Below are positions 43,609-52,750 of a stretch of 55,859 nt of DNA, in pieces. Made by a program: the position numbers and the translations under genes. Position 1 is the first letter of the stretch. The number at the start of each line of letters is the position of its first letter. The DNA lies in contig JAGAQG010000041.1 in assembly GCA_017622875.1 (NCBI GenBank), positions 1 through 55,859 on the forward strand, written 5' to 3'. This DNA comes from Lachnospiraceae bacterium (GTDB lineage: Bacteria; Bacillota; Clostridia; Lachnospirales; Lachnospiraceae). Below the pieces are notes generated by a model, which was not told where the DNA came from, searched no databases, and saw only the letters and a list, made by a program, of their open reading frames with translations.

Positions 43609-45375
43609 ATGGCTAAAGTGAATATCAAAATTGAAGGCGTAGCCTATCAGGTAGAAGAAGGTTTAACCATTCTTGAAGCAGCAAAAGCCTGTGGTTATGA
43701 AATCCCTTCTTTATGTGCATTTAATCACGGAGAATGCTCCAATGGTTCTTGCCGCGTATGTCTTGTTGAAGTCAAAGGCGCAAGAGGCCTTGTAGCTTCC
43801 TGTGTTTACCCGGTAAATGAAGGAATGGAAATTACAATTTCCAGTCCAAAAGCAGCAGAAGCACGTCGTGTATCTGTAGAATTATTACTTTCAAATCACA
43901 ATCAGAACTGTCAGCAGTGTGATAAAAATGGTCAGTGTGAACTTCTTCATGTAGCAAGCATTACAGGCGCTCGTGAAGGACGTTACCAGGGTGTAAAAAC
44001 TCCTGTAACTGTAGATGAACTGACACCATCTATCATTCGTGATACATCCAAATGTATCCTTTGCGGACGTTGTGTTGCAAGATGTCAGAATGCTCACGGC
44101 ATGGGGATCTTAGGATTTGAAAACCGTGGATTTAAAACAATTGTTGCACCGGCTGAAAACCGCTCTATGGCAAACTCTCCATGTATCTTATGCGGACAGT
44201 GTGTAAGCGTATGTCCAACAGGTGCATTAATGGAAAAATCTGAAATCGGAAAAGTTGATGCCGCTATGAAAGCCGGCAAACATGTAGTTGTTCAGACTGC
44301 ACCTGCAGTTCGTGCAGCACTTGGCGAAGAATTCGGTATGCCGGTTGGAACAGCTGTTACTGGTAAAATGGTTGCAGCATTAAAACGCCTTGGCTTCGAC
44401 AAAGTTTACGATACAAACTTCGCAGCTGACCTTACAATCATGGAAGAAGGTACAGAATTATTAGGACGTATCCAGAATGGCGGTACACTTCCAATGATCA
44501 CATCCTGCTCACCAGGCTGGATCAACTATGCAGAATACAACTATGGCGATTTACTTGGACATTTATCATCTTGTAAATCACCGCACCAGATGCAGGGTGC
44601 AATTATCAAATCTTACTATGCTGAAAAGAATGGCCTTGATCCAAAAGATATCTTTGTTGTATCTATCATGCCATGTACAGCGAAAAAAGATGAAAAAGAA
44701 CGTGATCAGATGCAGGTAGATGGCATCAAAGATGTAGATGCAGTTCTTACTACAAGAGAACTTGCCCGCATGATCAAACGTGCAGGTATTATCTTCAATC
44801 GCCTTCCAGACGAAGAATTCGATCAGGATCTGATGGGAGATTATACAGGTGCAGGTGTTATTTTCGGTGTTACAGGTGGTGTTATGGAAGCAGCGCTCCG
44901 TACAGTTTACTTTGTATTAACAGGAAAAGAACACGAAGCAATTAAATTTGAAGCAGTTCGTGGATTCGAAGGAATTCGTGAAGCTTCCCTTGAAATCAAT
45001 GATATGACTGTAAATGTAGCGATTGCTCATGGTATGAAGAATGCAAAAGTTCTTTTAGATGAAATTCGCGAGGGTAAGTCAAAATATCACTTTATCGAAG
45101 TAATGGGATGTCCTGGAGGATGTATCGCAGGCGGTGGCCAGCCTATCATTCGCTCATGCTTCTTACCAAATGAAGATGACGACATTCTTGACACATATAA
45201 AGAAAAGAGAGCAAATGCTTTATACAGTGAAGATGAAAGACAGACACTTCGTCAGTCTCATAAGAATCCTCAGGTACAGAAACTGTACGAAGATTTCTTA
45301 GGAAAACCAAATTCACATAAAGCGCATGAATTACTGCATACTACTTATGAGGCGAGAGTTGGTTATAACGACTAA
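43609..45375 (+). CDS. [FeFe] hydrogenase catalytic subunit, copy 2
   Basis: 588 residues. [2Fe-2S] domain CAFNHGECSNGSCRVC, His-ligated site HNQNCQQCDKNGQC, ferredoxin motifs CILCGRCVARCQ and CILCGQCVSVCP, then the H-cluster: TSCSPGW (residues 298-304; Ser301 where copy 1 has the proton-relay Cys), IMPCTAKKDEKE and EVMGCPGGCIAGGGQP. The C-terminus carries a longer tail ending KAHELLHTTYEARVGYND. The Ser variant of the first motif occurs in other multimeric hydrogenases as far as I recall, so it is not evidence of inactivity. Confidence 0.95.
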   Translation: MAKVNIKIEGVAYQVEEGLTILEAAKACGYEIPSLCAFNHGECSNGSCRVCLVEVKGARGLVASCVYPVNEGMEITISSPKAAEARRVSVELLLSNHNQNCQQCDKNGQCELLHVASITGAREGRYQGVKTPVTVDELTPSIIRDTSKCILCGRCVARCQNAHGMGILGFENRGFKTIVAPAENRSMANSPCILCGQCVSVCPTGALMEKSEIGKVDAAMKAGKHVVVQTAPAVRAALGEEFGMPVGTAVTGKMVAALKRLGFDKVYDTNFAADLTIMEEGTELLGRIQNGGTLPMITSCSPGWINYAEYNYGDLLGHLSSCKSPHQMQGAIIKSYYAEKNGLDPKDIFVVSIMPCTAKKDEKERDQMQVDGIKDVDAVLTTRELARMIKRAGIIFNRLPDEEFDQDLMGDYTGAGVIFGVTGGVMEAALRTVYFVLTGKEHEAIKFEAVRGFEGIREASLEINDMTVNVAIAHGMKNAKVLLDEIREGKSKYHFIEVMGCPGGCIAGGGQPIIRSCFLPNEDDDILDTYKEKRANALYSEDERQTLRQSHKNPQVQKLYEDFLGKPNSHKAHELLHTTYEARVGYND

Positions 45376-45386
45376 TCAATGCCTGA

Positions 45387-45444
45387 CAGAGGGGGGGTGC
45401 CTCATTCCCCCTCTGATTTAGAGTGTTTCCGGGGGGAGGAACAC
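45387..45444 (+). terminator. Two hairpins between hydrogenase 2 and rex2
   Basis: First hairpin CAGAGGGGG / CCCCCTCTG (45387-45415) without a long T run; second GTGTTTCC / GGAACAC around a G-rich loop (45423-45444), just before the rex2 ribosome site. They may attenuate rather than stop read-through into rex2. Confidence 0.55.
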
Positions 45445-45456
45445 AAAGGAGATAAA

Positions 45457-46104
45457 ATGGAATCAACAAACTTATCTAAAAAGCTGCTTATAAGGCTGCC
45501 GATTTATTTGAATTATCTGAAATCATTACCGGATACTGTGGAAAATATATCTGCGACCCAAATTGCAAAAGCGCTGGATTTGGGAGATGTTCTGGTGCGC
45601 AAGGATTTGGCAAAAGTATCTGATGGTGGTCGCCGCAAATTGGGGTATTTGCGTGAAGATCTGATTGAAGATATTGAAGACTTTTTAGACATTAACAGTA
45701 CCGTCAATGCGGTAGTGGTTGGTGTTGGCAGTCTGGGAGAAGCTTTATTAAATTATAATGGATTTGAAGCATCCGGTATGAATGTACTGGCAGGATTTGA
45801 CTTATATCCTGAAGAATTTCAGACTAATAAAGGGAAAAAGATTTATCCTATGTCCAAATTGGAACAATTTTGCAGGAAAAATCATGTTCGTATCGGTATT
45901 ATTACAGTTCCGGCATCAAAAGCACAGACAGTTTGCAATCAGCTGGTGTCTTGTGGTGTAGGTGCAATCTGGAATTATGCGCCGACACATTTGATCGTGC
46001 CGGAGGGCATTGTAGTACAGAGTGAAAATCTGGCTGCTTCTTTAACAACATTGCGCATGCATATGAAACGCAAGCATGAACATAAAAATCGGGAAGACGA
46101 TTAA
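45457..46104 (+). CDS. rex: Redox-sensing repressor Rex, copy 2 (canonical)
   Basis: 215 residues. DNA-binding half (NLSKKLLIRLPIYLNYLKSL, ISATQIAKALDLGDVLVRKD, VSDGGRRKLGYLRE) and a complete Rossmann motif VVVGVGSLGEALL (GxGxxG), then LAGFD and GAIWNYAPTHLIVP. It should bind NAD(H) and release DNA when NADH rises. The start follows AAAGGAG. It is downstream of hydrogenase 2, mirroring rex1. Confidence 0.93.
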   Translation: MESTNLSKKLLIRLPIYLNYLKSLPDTVENISATQIAKALDLGDVLVRKDLAKVSDGGRRKLGYLREDLIEDIEDFLDINSTVNAVVVGVGSLGEALLNYNGFEASGMNVLAGFDLYPEEFQTNKGKKIYPMSKLEQFCRKNHVRIGIITVPASKAQTVCNQLVSCGVGAIWNYAPTHLIVPEGIVVQSENLAASLTTLRMHMKRKHEHKNREDD

Positions 46105-46120
46105 GTCCTCCCGATTTTTT
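46083..46120 (+). terminator. Intrinsic terminator after rex2
   Basis: AAAAATCGGGAAGAC pairs with GTCCTCCCGATTTTTT with one mismatch around the rex2 stop region, ending in T6; it also serves the convergent DUF436 gene. Confidence 0.85.
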
Positions 46121-46122
46121 AC

Positions 46123-46680
46123 TTACAGTTTTGATTCGTCATAGTTGGCACGGATGCCGCCAATAAATTTTGCTCTTGTACGGGCACAGGTTACATGTGC
46201 TTCACCGATTGTTTTATGACTGATTCTCACCGGCACTGCCACATCTTTTAAATGCATTCCAATGAGTGTATCACCAATATCCATTCCGGCATGAGCCTTG
46301 ATATGTTCAACTGCAACAGGTTCTTTGAAAGTGTGGTATGCAGCAGTTGAGAAAGAACCGCCGGCTTTTGGTTGTGGAACCACATTAACTTCTTCATAGC
46401 CGAATTTGTCAGCAGCTTCTGCTTCCATGATCAGTGCGCGGTTTAAGTGTTCACAGCACTGAGTTGCAAGATAAATGTCATGTTCTTTCGCTGCACGATA
46501 AATTCCTGCAAAGACAGCGTTAGCAGTTTCTGGGCTTGATGCGGTACCGATCTTTCCACCAATGACTTCGCTGGTAGAACATCCTACAACAAATAAATTC
46601 CCTTTTTTTAATTTCGCAATTTCTAATATTTCGCAGGCTGCTTCGTAAGCTTCCTGTTCTAATTTCTGCAATGTTTCCAT
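46123..46680 (-). CDS. DUF436 / TIGR01440 family protein
   Basis: 185 residues, the normal length of this small conserved Firmicute family. Typical stretches are FVVGCSTSEVIGGKIGTASS, LATQCCEHLNRALI, VVPQPKAGGSFSTAAY and HAGMDIGDTLIGMHLK. The function is not known. It starts with a AAGGAG-type site on the minus strand and is divergent from ispF. Confidence 0.92.
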   Translation of the reverse strand: METLQKLEQEAYEAACEILEIAKLKKGNLFVVGCSTSEVIGGKIGTASSPETANAVFAGIYRAAKEHDIYLATQCCEHLNRALIMEAEAADKFGYEEVNVVPQPKAGGSFSTAAYHTFKEPVAVEHIKAHAGMDIGDTLIGMHLKDVAVPVRISHKTIGEAHVTCARTRAKFIGGIRANYDESKL

Positions 46681-46774
46681 AAAGAACTCCTTCTATTATA
46701 AAAAGTTGATAGGTTTTTTCACTATAATATAGTATAATACTTTTAAGTTTATCAAAATGCAAGGAGGATTTATC

Positions 46775-47335
46775 ATGCGCGTTGGTATGGGATATGATGT
46801 ACACAAATTGGTGGAAGGCCGAGACCTGATCATGGGAGGTGTGAAAATAGATTATGAAAAAGGGCTGCTTGGACATTCGGATGCAGATGTTTTATTACAT
46901 GCAATTTCGGATGCATTGCTTGGAGCAGCAGCACTTGGAGATATTGGAAAGCATTTTCCTGACACAGATCCAAAATATAAAGGGGCAGACAGCTTAAAGC
47001 TTTTGGAACATGTGGTAGAGCTTTTGGAAGAAAACAGTTTTTTGGTTGGAAATGTGGATGCGACGATCATCGCGCAGAGACCGAAAATGGCTCCGCATAT
47101 TCCGCAGATGAGAGAAAACATTGCGAAAGCATTAAAGGTACCGGTAAGCAGAGTCAATGTAAAGGCTACGACAGAGGAAGGACTTGGCTTTACAGGTGCT
47201 GGAGAAGGAATTTCTGCACAGGCAGTTTGTCTGTTAGAAACTGTGGCAAATTATGCATATGATGAAGATATGATGGTGGAAAGACAGTGCGGCGGATGCC
47301 CGGGCTGTGCTAAACAGCAGGAGGAAGCATCATGA
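46775..47335 (+). CDS. ispF: 2-C-methyl-D-erythritol 2,4-cyclodiphosphate synthase with Cys-rich tail
   Basis: Enzyme of the MEP isoprenoid pathway. The core (about 157 residues) has [11 protein letters not shown], the metal-site [33 protein letters not shown] and the final [19 protein letters not shown]. The product is 186 residues because of a C-terminal extension ending in [17 protein letters not shown] (three Cys as CxxCxxC). The start at 46775 follows AAGGAGGA. The next gene overlaps by 4 bases. Confidence 0.94.
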   Translation: MRVGMGYDVHKLVEGRDLIMGGVKIDYEKGLLGHSDADVLLHAISDALLGAAALGDIGKHFPDTDPKYKGADSLKLLEHVVELLEENSFLVGNVDATIIAQRPKMAPHIPQMRENIAKALKVPVSRVNVKATTEEGLGFTGAGEGISAQAVCLLETVANYAYDEDMMVERQCGGCPGCAKQQEEAS

Positions 47336-48195
47336 TTCGCTATCTTGAAGATAACGAAAAAGGAATTTCAGAAGCACTTTACAGAGAAGCATTCCCGGAG
47401 GATAAGGACGCATTTGTAGAGTACTATTATTCTTATGTGACGAAAAACAATCGAATTTTGGTCATGGAACAGGCAGAAAAGGTCTGTTCCATGTTGCATT
47501 TAAATCCATACAGATTATCGGTGAATGGAACGGAAGTGGATGCATATTATTATGTAGCAGTTGCAACCAGCGAAGAATGCCGCCATCAGGGAATGATGCG
47601 AAAGCTGTTACATAAATCACTGAATGATATTCATGAGGAAGGCCATCCATTTACTTATTTAATGCCTGCAAACAGGGCAATCTACGAGCCATTTGATTTT
47701 CGCATCGTATACCAGCAGAAAAAGGTGGAGCTGCCATTAGAACCGGGAAAAGCAAATGAAAAGATGGCAGAGATGTTTGATGTATACACACTTCGGGATG
47801 ACTGGTATGTGGAAAAGATGCTGGAGGAAGAGCGGGTATGTGCAGGAGATCCTCCATTTGAAATCGTGCCGTATATTATGACAAGAATCACGCATGTGGA
47901 AAAAATGCTGGGGCTTCTTAGCAGTGAAAAGTCATTAAATGTGGTGCTGAACGTGGAAGATAAGATCATCCCACAAAATCAGGGTACATTTCTGTGGGAG
48001 ATTTCGACATCAGAAAGCTTCTGCAGAAAGCTGACAGAGACGGAAAACGGTATGCGGGACAAATACACGAACGACATTTTGCAGATTTCTACGAACATTG
48101 AGGAGCTTACAGAGTTTGTATTTGGCAAACAAAAGATCGAAGGACTGGGAGATGTTAAAGTCCTTGATAGAATTTGTATCAATGAAGCAGTTTAG
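47332..48195 (+). CDS. Two-domain GNAT-family acetyltransferase
   Basis: 287 residues. The N-terminal GNAT domain has the acetyl-CoA loop [20 protein letters not shown] near residue 80. The C-terminal part (residues 150-287) contains [20 protein letters not shown]-type strands and resembles the sterol-carrier-like domain of Eis-type N-acetyltransferases. The ATG overlaps the ispF stop (ATGA), so translation is coupled. The acceptor is unknown. Confidence 0.82.
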   Translation: MIRYLEDNEKGISEALYREAFPEDKDAFVEYYYSYVTKNNRILVMEQAEKVCSMLHLNPYRLSVNGTEVDAYYYVAVATSEECRHQGMMRKLLHKSLNDIHEEGHPFTYLMPANRAIYEPFDFRIVYQQKKVELPLEPGKANEKMAEMFDVYTLRDDWYVEKMLEEERVCAGDPPFEIVPYIMTRITHVEKMLGLLSSEKSLNVVLNVEDKIIPQNQGTFLWEISTSESFCRKLTETENGMRDKYTNDILQISTNIEELTEFVFGKQKIEGLGDVKVLDRICINEAV

Positions 48196-48209
48196 GAGTA
48201 AGGTAAAAT

Positions 48210-49181
48210 ATGAAAATTGCAGATATGCATGGAGATACCATTTTTTTGTTACGGGAAAAAAGAAGAGAGGGAATCCCGTGTGAACTTTTGAAAAACGATC
48301 TGCATGTGGATCTTGAAAAAATGAAAAAGGCAGATTATCTGGTACAGAATTTTGCTCTTTTTGTGGAACAGGGAAGCTGTGAAAATCCATATGAAGAAGC
48401 TATGGCGGAATATAAAATCTTTGCAGAAGAAATGGAGAAAAACAAAGATTACATTTCTCAGGTGTTTTGTTATGAAGATATCCTGAAAAATCAGGAAAAT
48501 GGGAAATTATCAGCTCTTCTGACATTAGAAGAAGGTGAAATTTGTCTCGGAGAAGTAAAAAAACTGGAAGAATTCTATTCTTACGGTGCCAGAATGATGG
48601 CTCTGACCTGGAATTATGACAACTCTTTATGCACTGCAAATGCAAATAAGATACCTTGGAAAAGAAATTATTCAGGAAACCGTGCGGGACTGACAGAAAC
48701 AGGTATTGAATTTGTGGAACGCATGGAAGAACTGGGTATGATTCCGGATGTTTCCCATATGTCTGATGAGGGAATCGAGGATATGCTGCAGATTACGAAA
48801 AAGCCGTTTGCAGCGAGTCATTCCAATGCAAGAAGCCTTTGTAACCATCCAAGAAACCTGACAGATGATTTCTTAAAACGTATGGGAGAAAAAGGCTGTG
48901 TGATCGGAACGAATTTCTGCAGTGGATTTTTAAAAGAAGGCACAGAATATAGTAAAAATGAGTGGATTGCGGATCATATCCTCTATATGGTAAATATGGC
49001 AGGTATTGAAAGTGTTGGATTTGGTACAGACTTTGATGGTATCAGTTGCGGACTGGAAATAGAGAATTGCTCCAATATGCAGACATTGGCAGAGATACTG
49101 AAAATCCGTGGCATGTCGGAGAGCCAGATTGAGAAAATTTTTTATAAAAATGTGTTAAGACTTTATAAGGAACTGCTATAG
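48210..49181 (+). CDS. Membrane dipeptidase family (M19) peptidase
   Basis: 323 residues, usual length for renal-dipeptidase-like enzymes. Zn motifs: DMHGDT at residues 4-9 (HxD), Glu in LLTLEEGEI near 115, IPDVSHMSDEG and PFAASHSNARSLCNHPRN (two His), and SVGFGTDFDGISC. No signal peptide, so cytoplasmic despite the family name. It follows the GNAT gene by 14 bases with TAGGAG as ribosome site. Confidence 0.92.
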   Translation: MKIADMHGDTIFLLREKRREGIPCELLKNDLHVDLEKMKKADYLVQNFALFVEQGSCENPYEEAMAEYKIFAEEMEKNKDYISQVFCYEDILKNQENGKLSALLTLEEGEICLGEVKKLEEFYSYGARMMALTWNYDNSLCTANANKIPWKRNYSGNRAGLTETGIEFVERMEELGMIPDVSHMSDEGIEDMLQITKKPFAASHSNARSLCNHPRNLTDDFLKRMGEKGCVIGTNFCSGFLKEGTEYSKNEWIADHILYMVNMAGIESVGFGTDFDGISCGLEIENCSNMQTLAEILKIRGMSESQIEKIFYKNVLRLYKELL

Positions 49182-49197
49182 GTGCAGTTCCTTTTTT
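49167..49197 (+). terminator. Intrinsic terminator overlapping the M19 stop codon
   Basis: AAGGAACTGC / GCAGTTCCTT with loop TATAGGT, then TTTTT. The gene's TAG lies in the loop. Confidence 0.85.
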
Positions 49198-49200
49198 GTG

Positions 49201-49238
49201 TTGCAAAGAAAATAAATTATGGTATAATTATACCATAA
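49201..49238 (+). promoter_or_regulatory. Toxin-antitoxin promoter with palindromic operator
   Basis: -35 TTGCAA (49201-49206), 16-base spacer, -10 TATAAT (49223-49228). The -10 sits inside a perfect 22-bp palindrome at 49217-49238 (arm TTATGGTATAA). This is the expected operator for autorepression by the antitoxin or the complex. Confidence 0.8.
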
Positions 49239-49255
49239 TAAGGAGAAAAGATAAT

Positions 49256-49516
49256 ATGCCGCAGATTATTCCAATTAAAGATTTAAAGAACACAGCAGAA
49301 ATTTCGGAACTATGCAATAAGTCGGATGAGCCGATTTATATAACAAAAAATGGATATGGAGACATGGTAATTATGAGTATGAAAGTGTACGAGGATATGC
49401 AGAAACGCTTTGAATTTTACAAGTCTTTAGAAATTTCAGAGCAACAGATCCAAGAAGGAAAAGTAAAAGATGCAAGAGCCTCCTTAGCGGAATTAAGGAG
49501 GAAGTATGGCTTATAA
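49256..49516 (+). CDS. Type II antitoxin (Phd/YefM-like)
   Basis: 86 residues from ATG behind AAGGAGAAAAG. N-terminal PQIIPIKDLKNTAEISELC, then EPIYITKNGYGDMVIMS is the Phd/YefM DNA-binding pattern. The charged C-terminus (EGKVKDARASLAELRRKYG) would bind the toxin. It overlaps the toxin gene by 11 bases. Confidence 0.88.
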   Translation: MPQIIPIKDLKNTAEISELCNKSDEPIYITKNGYGDMVIMSMKVYEDMQKRFEFYKSLEISEQQIQEGKVKDARASLAELRRKYGL

Positions 49517-49817
49517 TTTGATTATTACGGACGAGGCAGAGGACAGGCTGATAAAAGCAACAAATTATATATTATTTGAGTTGAAAAATTATAAGGCTGC
49601 AATGCACTTATATGATGAAGTAGAAAACATCTATGATAGGCTTGAAACTAATCCATGGCAGTTTCCTTTATGCCAAAGTGAAACTCTTTCAGAACGAAAG
49701 TTTCGGCAAGCAGTGTTGCCTAATATGAACTACAGGCTCATTTTTAAAATAATAGAACAACAGGTATATGTCATCGGTATTTTCCATGACTCGGAAAATT
49801 ACAGTGATAAATTATAA
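49506..49817 (+). CDS. Type II toxin (ParE/RelE superfamily)
   Basis: 103 residues: AYNLIITDEAEDRLIKATNY at the start, then YDEVENIYDRLETNPWQFPL and the strands RKFRQAVLPNMNYRLIFKII and VYVIGIFHDSENY, all typical of ParE/RelE folds. Whether it hits gyrase or ribosomal mRNA is not decidable from sequence. The paired antitoxin is immediately upstream. Confidence 0.88.
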   Translation: MAYNLIITDEAEDRLIKATNYILFELKNYKAAMHLYDEVENIYDRLETNPWQFPLCQSETLSERKFRQAVLPNMNYRLIFKIIEQQVYVIGIFHDSENYSDKL

Positions 49818-49914
49818 TCTAAATAATCTTTTTCGGAGATTCATTCGAAAATTCCCATAATCAGTAAAAAAGAATACATAGAGACAAAGAATCAGAGAAA
49901 ACAGCAGTCTTTCC

Positions 49915-49943
49915 TTGACAAATTTGCCTTTATCGCATATCCT
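49915..49943 (+). promoter_or_regulatory. Predicted promoter of the cys T-box operon
   Basis: Perfect -35 TTGACA (49915-49920), 17-base spacer, -10 TATCCT (49938-49943). Confidence 0.75.
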
Positions 49944-49949
49944 AAACAG

Positions 49950-50234
49950 TAGGTAAAAAGATAAAGGCTTTGAACGGAAAAGTACTTTATATGGAAGCTT
50001 CAGAGAGAGACCGTCGCCGGCTGAAAGCGGTTTTAGTGGAAGTGTAAAGGAAGTGCATCCGGGAGCTGATTCGGTGAAGCGTAAGGCGTCTAGCCGGATA
50101 CGATTCGCACTCGTTACGTGCTTCGAGTGAAGGCATTAGCCTTTATTAGAGTGGAACCGCGGATAACTTCGTCTCTAAATAGAATCAATGTGTGCAAAGC
50201 ACATGTTGATTGAGTATAGGGATGAAGTTTTTTT
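49950..50234 (+). ncRNA. T-box leader, cysteine-type
   Basis: The T-box core AGAGTGGAACCGCGG is at 50148-50162, and TGGA in its bulge would pair with an acceptor end with discriminator U, as in tRNA-Cys. A TGC (Cys codon) at 50054-50056 followed by A lies in a plausible specifier loop (GGAAGTGCATCC). Stem I has the AGAGAGAGA purine stretch near 50011. The leader ends in a terminator (AACTTCGTCTCT at 50165-50176 pairs with AGGGATGAAGTT at 50218-50229, then T run). The next gene is cysE. Confidence 0.9.
50165..50234 (+). terminator. T-box-controlled terminator
   Basis: Outer stem 50165-50176 / 50218-50229 with an inner stem (ATCAATGTGTGC / GCACATGTTGAT), then T8. The T-box segment can form the competing antiterminator when uncharged tRNA binds. 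Confidence 0.85.
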
Positions 50235-50269
50235 ATTTTGTGAGTACCACATGTGAGGGGGAGAATATT

Positions 50270-50923
50270 ATGGGATTTGTCAGCCGAATCAAAGAAGAGG
50301 TCAATGTTATATATGAACGTGACCCGGCCATCAAAAGTCCGATGGAGGTTCTTTTGTATCCGAGTTTTCAGGTAATGCTTCGTTACAGAATTGCACATAA
50401 ATTATATTTAAAGAAACATTATTTCCTGGCACGATGGATTTCCCAGAAGGCAGCCAGAAAGACCGGTATCGAAATTCATCCGGGTGCGACCATTGGAAAA
50501 GGTCTTTTTATTGACCATGGTTCAGGGGTGATCATCGGTGAAACAGCGATTATCGGAGACAATGTAACGCTGTATCAGGGCGTGACTCTTGGTGGTACGG
50601 GAAAGGAAACAGGAAAACGTCATCCAACTCTGGAGGACAATGTCATGGTCAGCGCTGGTGCAAAGATATTAGGGTCGTTTACCATTGGGGAAAACTCAAA
50701 AATCGGTGCAGGTTCGGTCGTTTTAAAACCAGTTCCACCAAACTGTACAGTGGTTGGTGTTCCGGGACGTATCGTAAAGAGGGATAACAAAAAGCCCCGC
50801 ATGGATTTAGACCAGGTCAATTTACCTGACCCGGTACTGGATGCAATCATCGAATTGCAGAAGGAAAATCGTGAATTGAAGAAAATTGTAGCAAGATTAC
50901 AAAGGGAGATAGAACATGATTAA
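50270..50923 (+). CDS. cysE: Serine O-acetyltransferase
   Basis: 217 residues, the short form found in Gram-positives. The left-handed beta-helix repeats start at [20 protein letters not shown] and continue with [40 protein letters not shown] and [20 protein letters not shown]. It makes O-acetylserine for cysteine synthesis. The start at 50270 follows GAGGGGGAG. It overlaps cysS by 8 bases. Confidence 0.95.
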   Translation: MGFVSRIKEEVNVIYERDPAIKSPMEVLLYPSFQVMLRYRIAHKLYLKKHYFLARWISQKAARKTGIEIHPGATIGKGLFIDHGSGVIIGETAIIGDNVTLYQGVTLGGTGKETGKRHPTLEDNVMVSAGAKILGSFTIGENSKIGAGSVVLKPVPPNCTVVGVPGRIVKRDNKKPRMDLDQVNLPDPVLDAIIELQKENRELKKIVARLQREIEHD

Positions 50924-52325
50924 AATTTATAACACAGAAACAAAGAGAAAAGAAGAATTTGTACCTATCGAAGAAGGCAAAGTAAGAATGTATGTCTGCG
51001 GACCTACTGTTTACAACTTCATTCACATTGGTAACGCAAGACCAATGATCGTATTCGATACAGTACGTCGTTACTTTGAATACAAAGGCTATGACGTGAA
51101 CTTTGTATCAAACTTTACAGACGTGGATGATAAGATCATCAAAAAAGCTATTGAAGAAGGCGTTTCTGCAGATGAAATCTCACAGAGATATATTGCAGAA
51201 TGCAAAAAAGATATGGCAGGCATGAACATTAAACCAGCTACAACTCATCCATTGGCAACTCAGGAAATCGATGGCATGATCGAAATGATCAGTGACCTGA
51301 TCGAGAAAGGTTATGCTTACCCTGTAAACGGAACAGTTTACTTCCGTACAAGAAAATTTGATTCTTACGGAAAATTATCTCATAAAAATCTGGATGATTT
51401 AAGAGCAGGTAACAGAACACTTTTAGTATCCGGGGAAGATGAAAAAGAAGATCCATTGGATTTCGTACTCTGGAAACCGAAAAAAGAAGGCGAACCTGCA
51501 TGGGTATCTCCATGGGGCGAAGGAAGACCAGGCTGGCATATTGAATGCTCAGTGATGTCTAAAAAATATTTAGGCGAACAGATCGATATCCATGGAGGCG
51601 GGGAAGACCTTGTATTCCCACACCATGAAAATGAGATCGCACAGAGTGAAGCTTGCTGCGGAAAAGTATTTACAAGATATTGGATGCACAATGCATTCCT
51701 AAACATTGACAATAAGAAAATGTCTAAATCTTTAGGAAACTTCTTTACAGTACGTGAGATCAGCGAAAAATATGATCTTCAGATTCTTCGTTTCTTCATG
51801 CTTCAGGCACATTACAGAAGTCCATTGAACTTCAGTGCCGAACTGATGGAAGCTTCTAAGAACAGCTTGGATCGTATTGTGACAGCTGCTGAAAACTTAA
51901 AACATTTCATTGGTAACAGTGCAGAAAAAGAAATGACAGCAGAAGAAACAGCTTCTTTAGAAGAAGTAAAAGCATTTGTACAGAAGTTTGAAGAAGCAAT
52001 GGACGATGACTTCAATACAGCAGATGCAATCTCAGCAGTATTTGAACTTGTAAAATATGCAAATACTCATGCATCCGCAGACAATGCAAAATCATATCTT
52101 GAAACATTGAGAAAGACTTTAACAGATCTTTGCGATATTTTAGGTGTGATCGTTGAAAAAGAAGAAGAGCTTCTTGATGCAGATATCGAAAACCTCATTG
52201 CAGAAAGACAGGCTGCAAGAAAAGCGAAAGATTTTGCAAGAGCAGATGAAATTCGTAACGAGCTTCTGGAAAAGGGTATCATTTTAAAAGATACACGTGA
52301 AGGAGTACAATGGAAAAGAGCTTAA
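50916..52325 (+). CDS. cysS: Cysteinyl-tRNA synthetase
   Basis: 469 residues. Zn-site Cys in [20 protein letters not shown] (also the HIGH motif HIGN), later Zn ligands in WHIECSVMS and [11 protein letters not shown], and [14 protein letters not shown] as KMSKS. The C-terminal DALR domain ends [12 protein letters not shown]. It overlaps mrnC at its 3' end. Confidence 0.96.
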   Translation: MIKIYNTETKRKEEFVPIEEGKVRMYVCGPTVYNFIHIGNARPMIVFDTVRRYFEYKGYDVNFVSNFTDVDDKIIKKAIEEGVSADEISQRYIAECKKDMAGMNIKPATTHPLATQEIDGMIEMISDLIEKGYAYPVNGTVYFRTRKFDSYGKLSHKNLDDLRAGNRTLLVSGEDEKEDPLDFVLWKPKKEGEPAWVSPWGEGRPGWHIECSVMSKKYLGEQIDIHGGGEDLVFPHHENEIAQSEACCGKVFTRYWMHNAFLNIDNKKMSKSLGNFFTVREISEKYDLQILRFFMLQAHYRSPLNFSAELMEASKNSLDRIVTAAENLKHFIGNSAEKEMTAEETASLEEVKAFVQKFEEAMDDDFNTADAISAVFELVKYANTHASADNAKSYLETLRKTLTDLCDILGVIVEKEEELLDADIENLIAERQAARKAKDFARADEIRNELLEKGIILKDTREGVQWKRA

Positions 52326-52750
52326 TGTTAAAGGAAACGTTCATGAATGAGTTTGGGCTGGAGGAGCAGGACTTAAGGACCTACTCCCCGCTGACTCTTG
52401 CCTATATCGGAGATGCAATCTTTGAACTGGTGGTACGTACCGTGCTGGTAGAGCGCAAAAACACTCAGCCGGAAAAGCTTCATAAGGCGGCGACAAAGAT
52501 TGTAAAAGCAGAAACACAGGCTTTAATGATCGAGGCACTGAAAGAAGATCTGACAGATGAGGAACTGGCAGTTTATAAGCGTGGCCGCAATGCGAAGGCA
52601 GTGACCAGAGCGAAGAATGCGACCATGTCAGAATACCGCAGAGCCACAGGATTTGAAGCATTGATGGGATACCTTTACTTAAAGGGTGATATGGAACGAA
52701 TGGTAAAACTCATTCATTTGGGAGTAGAAAGAGCAGAGGTAACATTATGA
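52310..52750 (+). CDS. mrnC: Mini-ribonuclease III
   Basis: 146 residues, RNase III catalytic domain without a dsRNA-binding domain. The active-site region is [20 protein letters not shown], and [20 protein letters not shown] is the conserved basic block. It matures 23S rRNA ends in Bacillus. It overlaps cysS (16 bases) and rlmB (4 bases). A shorter start at 52325 is possible. Confidence 0.93.
   Translation: MEKSLMLKETFMNEFGLEEQDLRTYSPLTLAYIGDAIFELVVRTVLVERKNTQPEKLHKAATKIVKAETQALMIEALKEDLTDEELAVYKRGRNAKAVTRAKNATMSEYRRATGFEALMGYLYLKGDMERMVKLIHLGVERAEVTL

Noticed and set aside
43609-45375. HydA copy 2 as an inactive paralogue because of TSCSPGW
   Set aside because: All cluster ligands are intact and the Ser form is known in other hydrogenases as far as I recall, so loss of function is not supported.
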